Origin: an uncultured Clostridia bacterium
GTDB lineage: Bacteria > Bacillota > Clostridia > TANB77 > CAG-508
Direction: 5' to 3'
NCBI GenBank assembly: GCA_934129895.1
Contig: CAKOWY010000006.1
Span: 33,046-97,045 of the forward strand
Length of the DNA stretch: 64,000 nucleotides
Every line of letters begins with the position of its first letter. The stretch's first letter is position 1. The notes under the pieces are model-generated. The model was not told where the DNA came from. It ran no database searches and saw only the letters and a program-made list of their open reading frames with translations. Of this stretch, positions 45,123 through 54,248 are shown in pieces. A program made the translations under genes and the position numbers.

Positions 45123-45971
45123 ATGTCTTTTTCATCAGATTTAAAAGAAGAATTAAGTAGAATAGAAAACCTAGCAAATAAAGAAGCTATTAGATATGAA
45201 CTGTTTGGATATATAATCAGTAGCAATATCGAAGAAAAAAAAGATAAAATTATTTTTTCAACAGAAAGTGAATATAACATAAATAGGTTTGCAAGACTTT
45301 TAAGTAATAATGGGATAGAAGATTATGATATAAGTTTTCAGGGAAAAATATTTACTATAAAATGTCCAATAGTTAGAGTTGAACTTAATGAATTATCTTT
45401 TGAAAATAAAAAAAATGTTATTAGAGGAATATATCTTGGATCAGGTTCAATAAATAATCCTGAAAATAAATATCATTTAGAAATGGGATTAAAAAATCAA
45501 GAATATGCTGATTTAGCAATTAAATATTTAGGGGAATGTAATATAAAAAGTAATTTGATTAAAAAAAATAACGAATATACAATTTATTTAAAAGACAGTG
45601 ATGAAATATCAAAATTTTTAGCTTTATTAGGAGCTAATAAATCAGTTTTAAAATTTGAAGAAATCAGAGTTCAAAGAGACATGAATAACAAAGTAAACAG
45701 ACTAGTAAATTGTGAAACAGCCAATATGAATAAAACAATGAATGCTGCAATAGAACAAATAGAAATTATTAGTAAATTAAAGAAAAATGGGGAATTTGAA
45801 AAGTTAGATGATACACTGAAAGAAATTGCAAACTTAAGATTAGAAAATCCTAGTGCTACTTTGACTGAATTAGGAAAAATGTTAAAAACGCCTATAGGAA
45901 AATCAGGTGTTAATTATAGATTAAAAAAAGTAATTGAGATGGGAAAGAATATTGATGATAACAAAAAATAA
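45123..45971 (+). CDS. whiA: DNA-binding protein WhiA
   Basis: 282 residues. N-terminal LAGLIDADG-like fold (MSFSSDLKEELSRIENL, RGIYLGSGSINNPENKYHLEM) and C-terminal HTH LRLENPSATLTELGKMLKTPIGKSGVNYRLKKVIEMG. Transcription/cell-cycle factor of Gram-positives, influencing sporulation and division. The usual rapZ-whiA neighbourhood is absent; it is between prmC and hemW, overlapping hemW by 17 nt. RBS AAGGGAGGAAAT. Confidence 0.94.
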   Translation: MSFSSDLKEELSRIENLANKEAIRYELFGYIISSNIEEKKDKIIFSTESEYNINRFARLLSNNGIEDYDISFQGKIFTIKCPIVRVELNELSFENKKNVIRGIYLGSGSINNPENKYHLEMGLKNQEYADLAIKYLGECNIKSNLIKKNNEYTIYLKDSDEISKFLALLGANKSVLKFEEIRVQRDMNNKVNRLVNCETANMNKTMNAAIEQIEIISKLKKNGEFEKLDDTLKEIANLRLENPSATLTELGKMLKTPIGKSGVNYRLKKVIEMGKNIDDNKK

Positions 45972-47094
45972 TGAGATTGGGATATATGTACATATCCCAT
46001 TTTGTAAAAAAAAGTGTGATTATTGTGATTTTATTTCTTATTGTGATAAAGGTATGTTAATCTCAGATTATATAGAATCAGTTATAAAAGAAATAGAAAG
46101 TCAAAATATACAATCAAAAATTACAACTGTTTATATAGGTGGTGGAACTCCATCATATATTGATAGTAAATATATAATAAAAATATTAGAAAAAATAAAA
46201 GAAAAAAATATTTCGGAAGATGCGGAAATAACAATAGAAGTTAATCCTGGAACAGTTACTGAAGAAAAGCTAAAAGATTATATAAATTGTGGTATAAATA
46301 GATTAAGTATAGGTCTTCAATCAACCAAAGATGAGATTTTAAAAGAAATTGGAAGAATTCATGAATATGCAGATTTTTTAAATACATATAATATGGCAAA
46401 AAAGATAGGTTTTAATAATATGAATGTTGATTTGATGATAGGACTTCCAAATCAAAAAATTATTGATATAAAAGAAAGCCTTGAAAAAATATTAGAATTG
46501 AATCCAAATCATATTTCTGTATATTCATTAATTTTAGAGGAAGGAACATCATTATTTAAAAAAGTTGAAGATGGAGTGTTAAAGATACCTGATGAAGAAT
46601 TAGAAAGAAATATGTATTGGTATGTGAAAAATACATTAGAACTTAATGGGTATAAACATTATGAAATATCTAATTTTGCAAAAGAAGGATATGAATCAAA
46701 ACATAATTTAAATTGTTGGAATCAAAAAGAATATATAGGAATTGGTTGTGCAGCACATTCATATAAGAACATTACAAGATATTCTAATACTGAAAATATA
46801 GAAGAATATATAAATAATATACATAAAAAATGTTTTGAAAAAAATAGAATCATTCATGAGGTTCAAACAGAAGAAGATGCAAGAAAAGAATTTATGCTTT
46901 TGGGATTACGAAAGGTTAATGGTGTAAAAATAAATGAATTTAAAAATAAGTTTGGAGATAATCCAATTTATCTTTATAGAAATCAATTAGACAAACTATC
47001 TAAAGAAAATTTAATAATAGTAGATAATGATAATATAAGACTTTCAAACAGAGGAATTGATTTAGCTAATTTGGTTTGGGAGGAATTTATATAA
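45955..47094 (+). CDS. hemW: HemW-like radical SAM protein
   Basis: 379 residues from ATG 45955 (the frame opens at TTG 45934 inside whiA). Cluster motif IPFCKKKCDYCDF (CxxxCxxC plus the extra aromatic-Cys-x-x-F/Y of the HemN/HemW class), GGGTPSY, EVNPGTV, GINRLSIGLQS and NLNCWNQKEYIGIGCAAHSY. HemW is a heme chaperone rather than a coproporphyrinogen oxidase. Confidence 0.93.
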   Translation: MITKNNEIGIYVHIPFCKKKCDYCDFISYCDKGMLISDYIESVIKEIESQNIQSKITTVYIGGGTPSYIDSKYIIKILEKIKEKNISEDAEITIEVNPGTVTEEKLKDYINCGINRLSIGLQSTKDEILKEIGRIHEYADFLNTYNMAKKIGFNNMNVDLMIGLPNQKIIDIKESLEKILELNPNHISVYSLILEEGTSLFKKVEDGVLKIPDEELERNMYWYVKNTLELNGYKHYEISNFAKEGYESKHNLNCWNQKEYIGIGCAAHSYKNITRYSNTENIEEYINNIHKKCFEKNRIIHEVQTEEDARKEFMLLGLRKVNGVKINEFKNKFGDNPIYLYRNQLDKLSKENLIIVDNDNIRLSNRGIDLANLVWEEFI

Positions 47095-47111
47095 AAAATA
47101 GAGGAATAATT

Positions 47112-48581
47112 ATGGAAGAATTTACAATTTTACTTAATATTATATATAAAAAAAATAAATATAAAGTTTTAACAAATAAAAAACATCAAAAATATTTTTT
47201 AAAGGTATTAGAAGATGGAAATTTAATGTATCCAACACTTGATGAGTTTAGAGAATTATATGATATATTTGGATATAATAAAATAAAAAACATACATTTT
47301 GAAACTGAAAGCAAAAAAGACAAGATCATAAATTCAAAAGCTGAAAAAGGAAAAGTAAAGATTAAGCCAATGGTTATCTTTAAAAATACTTTAATTTCTT
47401 TAGCAGTAGCATTAAGTATGATAGGGGTAACAAAAATATTAGCTCCAACAATTCAGATTACTGGTTCTCCAGCATCAGAGTCATTAGCTCAGTCAGAAGA
47501 GGTTGAAGTAAATGATATAAAAGGATTTTTTGAATATTTAAATGTAAAGACAGATCAAATTGATGATAGTACTTATGTAATAAAAAGCATGGACGATAGT
47601 AAAGAAGTTTTTTGTCATTCTATAAATGAATTTTCTCAGTATATTGGAGCTAATAATCCAACATTTGATGAAGTTAAGCAAGTGTTAGAAGATAATCAAA
47701 ATATAAAAGAGGAATATAAGGCTATTATTAGAAGTGGAATAGATAAATTACAACGACAAATGCCAGATTTAAATTTGTCAGTATTATATTATAATATTTC
47801 AAGAATGAAGATAAATGAGAAAACTATAGAACAAATAAAAGAAGAAGCATCTGAAAATGCAATAGCATATTTTGATACAGATGATGGATCTGTATCTATT
47901 TGTAAAGAAAATTATACAGAAGAAGAAATTATACATGAAGTAATTGGACATGGTGCTACAACAGGAACAATAAAAAAAGATGATGGAACAGTAATTAAAT
48001 TGGTAACAGATATGATAATTGGTGATGCAAATGTAGATTTAGAAGATTGTTTGAGTTTAGTTGGAGAATCATTAGCAGAAGGAGAAGCGGATTTAATTAC
48101 AAGAGAAGTTTTAAAAAATGAAGCTGAAGGAATAGGGGAATTTGTTTTTCCATATACACCAATTTCAAAACAATTAGAACTTTATATGAAAATTGCTGGA
48201 ATAAATATTACAGATCTTGCAAATGATGGTGTAGTCAACTTAATGAAAAAAATGAAAGAAAATGATATTGACACTCCTTTGAAATATGTTGAAAAAGATG
48301 ATGTATTATGTGATGCTATGACAGAAGGAATAGAGATAATTCAACCTGATATGAGTGTAAAACAAAATGTAAAAGAATTGTTTTGGGATTATGCAGATGA
48401 TAAGATAAAAAATGGTGAAAAGGTCAATGAAGTGATGAAAAAAATAAAAAGAATGTTAGCTGAAGTAAAAGTTGATGAAGTAATAGTATGGAATAATGAT
48501 GGAACAATTTCTGAAAGTTTGATGTCAACTAATATAGAGGAAGAAGTAGCAACTTATATTGAGGAAAATGGAGGAAGATAA
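47112..48581 (+). CDS. Membrane-anchored protein with HEXXXH motif (putative metallopeptidase)
   Basis: 489 residues from ATG 47112 (RBS TAGAGGAATAATT). Residues ~1-85 are a basic cytoplasmic part (KYKVLTNKKHQKYFLKVLEDGNLMYPTLDEFRELYD), then one helix FKNTLISLAVALSMIGVTKIL near 90-110, then a ~380-residue extracytoplasmic domain. That domain has EEIIHEVIGHGATTG with H275-E-x-x-x-H280, one residue longer than HEXXH, and about 40 residues later GESLAEGEADLITREV, a plausible third-ligand Glu region. HEXXXH is known from a few zinc peptidases. I cannot name a family. Overlaps the next start (TAATGA). Confidence 0.55.
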   Translation: MEEFTILLNIIYKKNKYKVLTNKKHQKYFLKVLEDGNLMYPTLDEFRELYDIFGYNKIKNIHFETESKKDKIINSKAEKGKVKIKPMVIFKNTLISLAVALSMIGVTKILAPTIQITGSPASESLAQSEEVEVNDIKGFFEYLNVKTDQIDDSTYVIKSMDDSKEVFCHSINEFSQYIGANNPTFDEVKQVLEDNQNIKEEYKAIIRSGIDKLQRQMPDLNLSVLYYNISRMKINEKTIEQIKEEASENAIAYFDTDDGSVSICKENYTEEEIIHEVIGHGATTGTIKKDDGTVIKLVTDMIIGDANVDLEDCLSLVGESLAEGEADLITREVLKNEAEGIGEFVFPYTPISKQLELYMKIAGINITDLANDGVVNLMKKMKENDIDTPLKYVEKDDVLCDAMTEGIEIIQPDMSVKQNVKELFWDYADDKIKNGEKVNEVMKKIKRMLAEVKVDEVIVWNNDGTISESLMSTNIEEEVATYIEENGGR

Positions 48582-49501
48582 TGATAATTCCATTAAAATT
48601 AAAAAGAGGGGATACAATTGGTGTTGTAGCTCCATCAGGACCTATAATAGGAGAAAATGTAGAAGAGCTTGAAAAAGCAAAAAAAATAGTTGAAAAATTA
48701 GGCTTTAATGTTAAATATGCAAAAAATCTATTTTTAAATCAAAATGAATATAGTAATTCAGCTGAAAAAAAGGCTGAAGATATAAATGAGATGTTTGAAA
48801 ACAAGAATGTAAAAATGATATGGTGTGCTAAAGGAGGAGAAAACAGTAATTCAACATTTGATTATTTGAATTTTGAATTAATAAAAAATAATCCAAAAAT
48901 AATTTGTGGATATAGTGATATAACTTCTATAACTAATATTATCACAGAAAAGACTGGTTTAGTTACATTTAGTGGAACAAATTTTAAAACAATTGCCACA
49001 GATGAAACTGACTATAGTCTAAAACAAGCAATTCATAGATTTGTAGATGGAGATTTAAAATTAGGTGATTCAAATGATGAATATAAAATAATTAAAGAAG
49101 GACAAGCAGAAGGACAGTTAATTGGAGGAAACTTAAGTTTAATAAGAGCATTAGTTGCAGGAAAATATCATATAAATTTTGAAAACAAAATATTATTTAT
49201 TGAAGAATTAGGATTTGAAACTGGTCCAGAACTTGCAAGTAATTTTTTATATTACATGAAACAAAATGATGTTTTTAATAAAATAAGAGGAATTTGGATT
49301 GGAAATTATACACATGAAAGTGGAATTTCTTTAGAGAAAGTATTAATTGATACTATTGGAAAAGAATTTAGAGGTCCAATAATAAAATCAGACAATTTTG
49401 GTCATATAGAAAACAAAATAGTTATTCCAATAGGAATTAAAGCAAAAATTGATACAAGCAAAAAAAATATGATTGAATTATTAGAAAAATGTGTACAATA
49501 A
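48581..49501 (+). CDS. S66 LD-carboxypeptidase / MccF-like
   Basis: 306 residues. GDTIGVVAPSGPI at the N-terminus, WCAKGGENSN, nucleophile in GYSDITSITN near residue 111, LIGGNLSLIRALVAG, catalytic Glu region FIEELGFETGPE and His region DNFGHIENKIVIPIG. S66 enzymes cleave the L,D bond of tetrapeptides in murein recycling or inactivate microcin C-type nucleotide peptides. Cytoplasmic. It is translationally coupled to the HEXXXH gene. Confidence 0.92.
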   Translation: MIIPLKLKRGDTIGVVAPSGPIIGENVEELEKAKKIVEKLGFNVKYAKNLFLNQNEYSNSAEKKAEDINEMFENKNVKMIWCAKGGENSNSTFDYLNFELIKNNPKIICGYSDITSITNIITEKTGLVTFSGTNFKTIATDETDYSLKQAIHRFVDGDLKLGDSNDEYKIIKEGQAEGQLIGGNLSLIRALVAGKYHINFENKILFIEELGFETGPELASNFLYYMKQNDVFNKIRGIWIGNYTHESGISLEKVLIDTIGKEFRGPIIKSDNFGHIENKIVIPIGIKAKIDTSKKNMIELLEKCVQ

Positions 49502-49561
49502 AAATATTTAATGATATACTAAAAAAAATTATATATATTCTAAAGAAAAGGAGGAAATTAT

Positions 49562-49705
49562 ATGGAAGAACAAGCCAAAAAAGAATATACGTATGAAGAT
49601 ATAAAAAAATTGGAAAACAGATTAGAGAGTTTAAAAGCAGCAAATAATCAAATTAATAGCATTTATCAAAAGGAAGTAGAGCAACAAGAAGAAAGAGTAG
49701 GTTAA
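49562..49705 (+). CDS. Unknown 47-residue charged helical protein
   Basis: ATG 49562 directly follows an excellent AAAGGAGGAAATTAT RBS. The product starts MEEQAKKEYTYEDIKK and continues as a single charged helix (LENRLESLKAANNQIN). It sits 60 nt after the S66 gene and 19 nt before the next small gene, so it is probably co-transcribed. No family recognised. Confidence 0.6.
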   Translation: MEEQAKKEYTYEDIKKLENRLESLKAANNQINSIYQKEVEQQEERVG

Positions 49706-49724
49706 ATAAAGGAGAAAAATACAA

Positions 49725-50096
49725 ATGAAAGAAGAAAACACAGAGTTAGTTAAAACTGGTGGAATTTTTTACAAAATACAGAACTTTTTCAAAAAAATAT
49801 TTAATAAAAAAAATAAAGAGCAAGAAAAAGAAGATATAAATAAAAAAGAAGAAGTAGAAGAAAAAGTATCATTTAAAGAAACAATAACAATCAAAGAAGA
49901 TTCAGAAAGAGAACGCTTAATAAAACTACAAGAAAAATTTAGAAATAATGAATTAGGCCCTAATGATATATCTAATGAAGATATACAAAAATTGGGTGCT
50001 CTATATGATGAACAAATTGCAGAAACAGAAGAAAAAATAAAAGAAACCATAAAAAAAATAGAACAAATTAGAGAAAAAAAGCAAAAGAAAGCATAA
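49725..50096 (+). CDS. Unknown 123-residue Lys/Glu-rich protein
   Basis: Starts MKEENTELVKTGGIFYKIQN after AAGGAGAAAAATACAA. Residues ~14-30 (FYKIQNFFKKIFNKKNK) could form an amphipathic, membrane-associating helix; the remainder is a charged coiled coil ending EKIKETIKKIEQIREKKQKKA. No homologous family recognised. It precedes rpsB, which has its own promoter. Confidence 0.6.
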   Translation: MKEENTELVKTGGIFYKIQNFFKKIFNKKNKEQEKEDINKKEEVEEKVSFKETITIKEDSERERLIKLQEKFRNNELGPNDISNEDIQKLGALYDEQIAETEEKIKETIKKIEQIREKKQKKA

Positions 50097-50112
50097 AAAA
50101 TGAACAAAAGTA

Positions 50113-50140
50113 TTGATTTTTTTGAAAAACGTGGTATAAT
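50113..50140 (+). promoter_or_regulatory. Promoter of rpsB-tsf
   Basis: TTGATT (50113-50118), 16-bp spacer, TATAAT (50135-50140). Confidence 0.75.
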
Positions 50141-50157
50141 AGTGGACGTAAAAAACA

Positions 50158-50221
50158 TATAAAGAGTAGTTTATGGGGAAGTGCCTTGATAAAAGGTCCG
50201 AATAAATGATGAGACTTTATA
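50158..50221 (+). promoter_or_regulatory. Structured rpsB leader (candidate r-protein leader)
   Basis: The ~105-nt leader can close with TATAAAG (50158-50164) / CTTTATA (50215-50221) and contains CCTT/AAGG (50184-50187 with 50193-50196). Other unpaired conserved-looking purine stretches (GGGGAAGTG) lie inside. Autoregulation by S2 is plausible but unproven. Confidence 0.35.
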
Positions 50222-50252
50222 GAAGAAAAAAACAAAAAGGGAGGAAATTAAA

Positions 50253-51029
50253 ATGGCAGTAGTTGCAATGAAACAATTACTAGAAGCAGGTGTTCATTTT
50301 GGACATCAAACAAGAAGATGGGACCCAAGAATGGCTGAATACATATTCCAAGCTAGAAATGGTATCCATATAATTGATTTACAAAAAGCTTCTAAAAAAA
50401 TTGATGAAGCTTATGAATTCATCAAAGAACAAGTAGAGGAAGGAAAAACAGTTCTATTTGTTGGAACAAAAAAACAAGCTCAAGATTGCATGAAAGATGC
50501 AGCAATAAAGAGTGGAATGTACTATGTAAACCAAAGATGGTTAGGAGGAATGCTAACAAACTTTGGAACAATTCAAAAAAGAATTCAAAGATTAAAAGAT
50601 CTTGAAGCGATGGAACAAGATGGTACATTTGATGTATTACCTAAAAAAGAAGTAATAATCTTAAAGAAAGAAATGGAAAAATTAGAGAAGAATCTTGGTG
50701 GAATAAAAGATATGGACAAATTACCAGGAGTTATATTTTTAGTTGATCCTAAAAAAGAAAGAATAGCTATATTAGAAGCTAAAAAATTAAATATACCTGT
50801 TGTAGGAATTGTAGATACAAACTGCAATCCACAAGATTTAGATTATCCTATTCCAGGAAATGATGATGCAATAAGATCTGTAAGCTTAATAGCAGATGTT
50901 ATGGCAAATGCAATCATTGAAGGAAAACAAGGAGAAAGCTTTGAAGCAACAGAAGAACAAAATGTTGAAGAAGAAGCAACATCAATGGAACAAGTTGCAA
51001 ATGAAGCTGAAGAAAAAGTAGAAGAATAA
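50253..51029 (+). CDS. rpsB: 30S ribosomal protein S2
   Basis: 258 residues: LLEAGVHFGHQTRRWDPRMAEYIFQARNGIHIIDLQK, VLFVGTKKQAQDCM, RWLGGMLTNFGTIQKRIQRLKDLE and PVVGIVDTNCNPQDLDYPIPGNDDAIRS. The C-terminal ~25 residues are an acidic tail (EEQNVEEEATSMEQVANEAEEKVEE), common in Firmicutes S2. Forms an operon with tsf. Confidence 0.97.
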   Translation: MAVVAMKQLLEAGVHFGHQTRRWDPRMAEYIFQARNGIHIIDLQKASKKIDEAYEFIKEQVEEGKTVLFVGTKKQAQDCMKDAAIKSGMYYVNQRWLGGMLTNFGTIQKRIQRLKDLEAMEQDGTFDVLPKKEVIILKKEMEKLEKNLGGIKDMDKLPGVIFLVDPKKERIAILEAKKLNIPVVGIVDTNCNPQDLDYPIPGNDDAIRSVSLIADVMANAIIEGKQGESFEATEEQNVEEEATSMEQVANEAEEKVEE

Positions 51030-51125
51030 TAAAAAGAGTGGGGCTCTACTGCTCTGCTCTATTTTATTAATATAATGTTAAAAAACTATTACAAAATAGT
51101 TTAAATATAAAAGGAGGAAATATAA

Positions 51126-52001
51126 ATGGTTACAGCTGCATTAGTTAAAGAATTAAGAGAAAAAACAGGAGCAGGAATGATGGACTGCAAAAAAGTTTTA
51201 ACAGAAACAGATGGAGATTTAGAAAAAGCTGCAGAGCTTTTACGTGAAAAGGGAATTACAAAAGCTGCAAAAAAATCAGGAAGAGTTGCTGCTGAAGGTA
51301 TGGTAGAAGCATATATATCAGAAGATGGAAAAGTAGGAGCAATAGTTGAAGTAAACTCAGAAACAGACTTTGTTGCTAAAAATGAAGAATTTAGAAAATT
51401 TGTAACAGATGTTGCAGAACAAATTGTAAAAAATAACCCTGCAAATGTTGAAGAATTATTAGCAGAACCAGCAATATTTGAAGAAGGAAAAACAGTAAAA
51501 GAATCTTTAATAGGAAAAATTGCTACAATAGGTGAAAATATTTCAATAAGAAGATTTGCTAGATTCGAAACAAGTGATGGACTAATTGAAAAATATATCC
51601 ATGGAGATGGAAAAATAGCTGTTTTAGTAAATATGACATCAGGAAGCAAAGAATTAGCAAAAGATATTTGTATGCAAATAGCTGCTGCAAGACCTGAATT
51701 TGTAAATAGAGAACAAGTACCAGCTGAAAGAGTAGAAAAAGAAAAAGAAATTTTAAAAATTCAAACAATGAATGAAGGAAAACCTGAAGCTATAGCTGAA
51801 AAAATTGTTTTAGGAAGAATAAATAAATTCTATGAAGAAATTTGTTTAGTTGACCAAGAATTTGTTAAAGAACCAAGCAAAAAAGTTTCAGAAATTTTAA
51901 AAGATTCAAAAGTTATAGAATTTGCTAGATTTGAAACTGGTGAAGGAATTGAAAAGAAAGAAGAAAACTTTGCTGAAGAAGTTATGAAACAATTACAATA
52001 A
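51126..52001 (+). CDS. tsf: Translation elongation factor Ts
   Basis: 291 residues: VKELREKTGAGMMDCKKVLTETDGDLEKAAELLREKG (UBA-like N domain), NSETDFVAKNEEF (the conserved TDFV contact with EF-Tu), and a C-terminal dimerisation-type domain. Nucleotide exchange factor for EF-Tu. The rpsB-tsf gap (51030-51125) contains an imperfect AGAG...CTCT pairing that may attenuate. Confidence 0.97.
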   Translation: MVTAALVKELREKTGAGMMDCKKVLTETDGDLEKAAELLREKGITKAAKKSGRVAAEGMVEAYISEDGKVGAIVEVNSETDFVAKNEEFRKFVTDVAEQIVKNNPANVEELLAEPAIFEEGKTVKESLIGKIATIGENISIRRFARFETSDGLIEKYIHGDGKIAVLVNMTSGSKELAKDICMQIAAARPEFVNREQVPAERVEKEKEILKIQTMNEGKPEAIAEKIVLGRINKFYEEICLVDQEFVKEPSKKVSEILKDSKVIEFARFETGEGIEKKEENFAEEVMKQLQ

Positions 52002-52005
52002 AAAT

Positions 52006-52047
52006 AAAAAAACAAATTATTAAAGATCTTTAATAATTTGTTTTTTT
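52006..52047 (+). terminator. Terminator after tsf
   Basis: 19-bp perfect stem 52006-52024 / 52029-52047, GATC loop, T7 end. Confidence 0.95.
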
Positions 52048-52075
52048 ATGTATAGTTCTTAAATTTTCCTTAAAC

Positions 52076-52105
52076 TTTACAATTTACCATAAAATATGGT
52101 ATAAT
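52076..52105 (+). promoter_or_regulatory. xth promoter with overlapping palindrome
   Basis: TTTACA (52076-52081), 18-bp spacer, TATAAT (52100-52105). A perfect TACCATA-AAA-TATGGTA dyad (52085-52101) fills the spacer and enters the -10, as expected for a repressor operator. Confidence 0.6.
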
Positions 52106-52135
52106 AAAAGTATTATTGTTAGAAAGGAAAAATGA

Positions 52136-52888
52136 ATGAAATTAATATCTTGGAATGTAAATGGAATAAGAGCATGTCTAAATAAAGGTTTTTCAGAATT
52201 TTTTAAAGATGCAAATGCAGAAATATTTTGTTTACAAGAAACAAAGTGTCAACTTGGACAAGTAGAATTAAATTTTGATGGATATGAAAGCTATTGGAAT
52301 AGTGCTGAAAAAAAAGGATATTCGGGAACTGCAATTTTTACTAAAGTTAAGCCAATAAATGTTACTTATGGAATAGGAATAGAAGAACATGACAAAGAAG
52401 GAAGAATAATAACATTAGAATTTGAAAAATTCTATCTAGTTACAAATTATACTCCTAATGCAAAAAGAGAATTAGAGAGATTAGAATATAGAATGGAATG
52501 GGAAGATGAAATTCGAAACTATTTACTTAAATTAAAAAAGACAAAACCGGTAATAATGTGTGGAGATTTGAATGTTGCACATGAGGAAATAGACTTAAAA
52601 AATCCAAAAACTAATAAAGGAAATGCAGGATTTACAAATGAAGAGAGAGGAAAAATGACAGAATTATTAAATGCAGGTTTTATAGATAGTTTTAGATATT
52701 TATATCCTCAAAAAGTCGAATATAGTTGGTGGTCATATATGGGACATGCAAGAGAAAAGAATGTTGGATGGAGAATTGATTATTTTTTAGTATCTGAAGA
52801 TATTAAGACACAAATAAAAGAAGCAAAAATTCATCAAGAGATTTTGGGAAGTGATCATTGTCCTGTAGAATTAGAAATTGATATATAA
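52136..52888 (+). CDS. xth: Exodeoxyribonuclease III
   Basis: 250 residues, EEP-fold AP endonuclease/3'-5' exonuclease: LISWNVNGIRACL, CLQETKCQ (metal Glu), GYSGTAIFTK, Y in TNYTPNA, GDLNVAHEEIDL, GWRIDYFLVS and the terminal GSDHCPVELEI with catalytic Asp-His. Base-excision repair, cytoplasmic. RBS GAAAGGAAAA. Co-transcribed with the permease 12 nt downstream. Confidence 0.96.
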   Translation: MKLISWNVNGIRACLNKGFSEFFKDANAEIFCLQETKCQLGQVELNFDGYESYWNSAEKKGYSGTAIFTKVKPINVTYGIGIEEHDKEGRIITLEFEKFYLVTNYTPNAKRELERLEYRMEWEDEIRNYLLKLKKTKPVIMCGDLNVAHEEIDLKNPKTNKGNAGFTNEERGKMTELLNAGFIDSFRYLYPQKVEYSWWSYMGHAREKNVGWRIDYFLVSEDIKTQIKEAKIHQEILGSDHCPVELEIDI

Positions 52889-52900
52889 GGAGGGAAAAGT

Positions 52901-54046
52901 ATGAATGAAGTAAAAAAGAATTTTTCTAAATGGTTATATTGGTTTTTATTAGCAGTAGCAATAATATTAGTATATAAGTTTTTAGATAATTTTACTGCAA
53001 TTGGAGAGGCAATTGGAAAATTTTTTGAGATAATTTCACCATTTCTTGCTGGAGGATTGCTAGGATATTTATTATATATACCAGCATCAAGAATTGAAAG
53101 AAAAATTTTAAAATCAAAAAATAAATTTATAAAAAAGAAAGCAAGACCTTTAAGTGTTTTAATAACATTTATATTAGCAATAATTATAATTATAATATTA
53201 TTTAATGTTATATTACCAGTTGTAACTCAAAGTGTAATTGAATTAGTAAACAACTTTCAAAATTATTGGAATATTGCAATAGAAAGATTAAATGAGTTGC
53301 CTGAAGATTCAATATTAAAAAGCGAAAAAGTTACAGAAGCTATAAATTCTGTTGGAGAATCAATAAAAAATATTGATTTAAAACAATATATTAATCCTGA
53401 AAAAATTACTGAATATGTAAAATCAGTAATTGGTGTTGCAAGTGGAATATTTGACATATTTGTTGCAATCATAGTTTCTATTTATTTATTATTGGGAAGA
53501 ACACAGATTCTCGGATTTTTCAGAAAAGTAGTTGCAGCAATAGCAGATAAAAAAACAACACAAAAAATTGAAGAATATATTCAAAGTACAAATCATATAT
53601 TTTATAAATTTATTAGCGGTCAACTAATTGATGCATTGGTTGTTGGAATATTAGTAACAATAGCAATGGCAATTATTGGAGTGAAATATGCTGTATTATT
53701 AGGATTTATGATAGGACTATTTAATATAATACCATATTTTGGTGCTATAGTTGCTGTAGCATTAAGTATACTTATAACATTGATAACTGGTGGTTTTTCG
53801 CAAGCAATTGTAATGGCTATAGTAGTTATTGTTTTACAACAAATTGATTCTAATATAATAAATCCAAAGATAATTGGAAATTCATTAGAAATAAGTCCTT
53901 TATTAGTTATATTTTCAGTAACAGTTGGTGGTGCATATTTTGGAGTACTAGGAATGTTTTTAGCTGTTCCAGTTGCAGCTGTATTAAAAATTGTTGTTGA
54001 TGATTGGCTTGAAATGAAAAATAAAAAAAAGAAAACTTTAGAATAA
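52901..54046 (+). CDS. AI-2E family (UPF0118) membrane protein
   Basis: 381 residues with about eight helices: WLYWFLLAVAIILVYKFL, FFEIISPFLAGGLLGYLLYIP, LITFILAIIIIIILFNVILPVV, a ~100-residue soluble loop, IFDIFVAIIVSIYLLLG, then GQLIDALVVGILVTIAMAIIGVKYAVLLGFMIGLFNIIPYFG (the conserved PYFG region) and LLVIFSVTVGGAYFGVLGMFLAVPVAAVLKI. Characterised members export AI-2 or act as Na+/H+ antiporters; the role here is open. RBS AAGGAGGGAAA. Confidence 0.9.
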   Translation: MNEVKKNFSKWLYWFLLAVAIILVYKFLDNFTAIGEAIGKFFEIISPFLAGGLLGYLLYIPASRIERKILKSKNKFIKKKARPLSVLITFILAIIIIIILFNVILPVVTQSVIELVNNFQNYWNIAIERLNELPEDSILKSEKVTEAINSVGESIKNIDLKQYINPEKITEYVKSVIGVASGIFDIFVAIIVSIYLLLGRTQILGFFRKVVAAIADKKTTQKIEEYIQSTNHIFYKFISGQLIDALVVGILVTIAMAIIGVKYAVLLGFMIGLFNIIPYFGAIVAVALSILITLITGGFSQAIVMAIVVIVLQQIDSNIINPKIIGNSLEISPLLVIFSVTVGGAYFGVLGMFLAVPVAAVLKIVVDDWLEMKNKKKKTLE

Positions 54047-54089
54047 AAAATATTCTATTTGATATTTGCTTATCAAATAGAATATTTTT
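54046..54089 (+). terminator. Terminator after the AI-2E permease gene
   Basis: 19-bp stem 54046-54064 / 54071-54089, loop TTTGCT, followed by T-rich sequence. Confidence 0.9.
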
Positions 54090-54105
54090 TTATTATACGA
54101 AAAGC

Positions 54106-54130
54106 GTTATAAGTTATATGAAAAAGTTAA
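54106..54130 (+). promoter_or_regulatory. Possible LytTR (AgrA-type) direct repeats upstream of agrBD
   Basis: GTTA recurs at 54106, 54113 and 54126 (GTTATAA, GTTATAT, GTTAAAT) upstream of a weak promoter whose only -10 candidate is TATATA near 54161 and whose -35 region is poor. LytTR regulators bind pairs of short direct repeats just upstream of such weak -35s. Inference. Confidence 0.3.
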
Positions 54131-54248
54131 ATACATGATTTTCTTTAATAAATGTCGTTTTATATAAATGAAATCATCCAAAATTCAATTAATATGGTAT
54201 ATTAATAAAGTACTTAAAAGATTGAAAATCTTAAAAGGGGAAATATAT

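Noticed and set aside
51101..51649. Long minus-strand ORF (182 codons) antisense to tsf
   Set aside because: Complement of the strongly biased tsf coding sequence; no RBS, Ser/Phe-rich translation typical of antisense frames in this A+T-rich genome.
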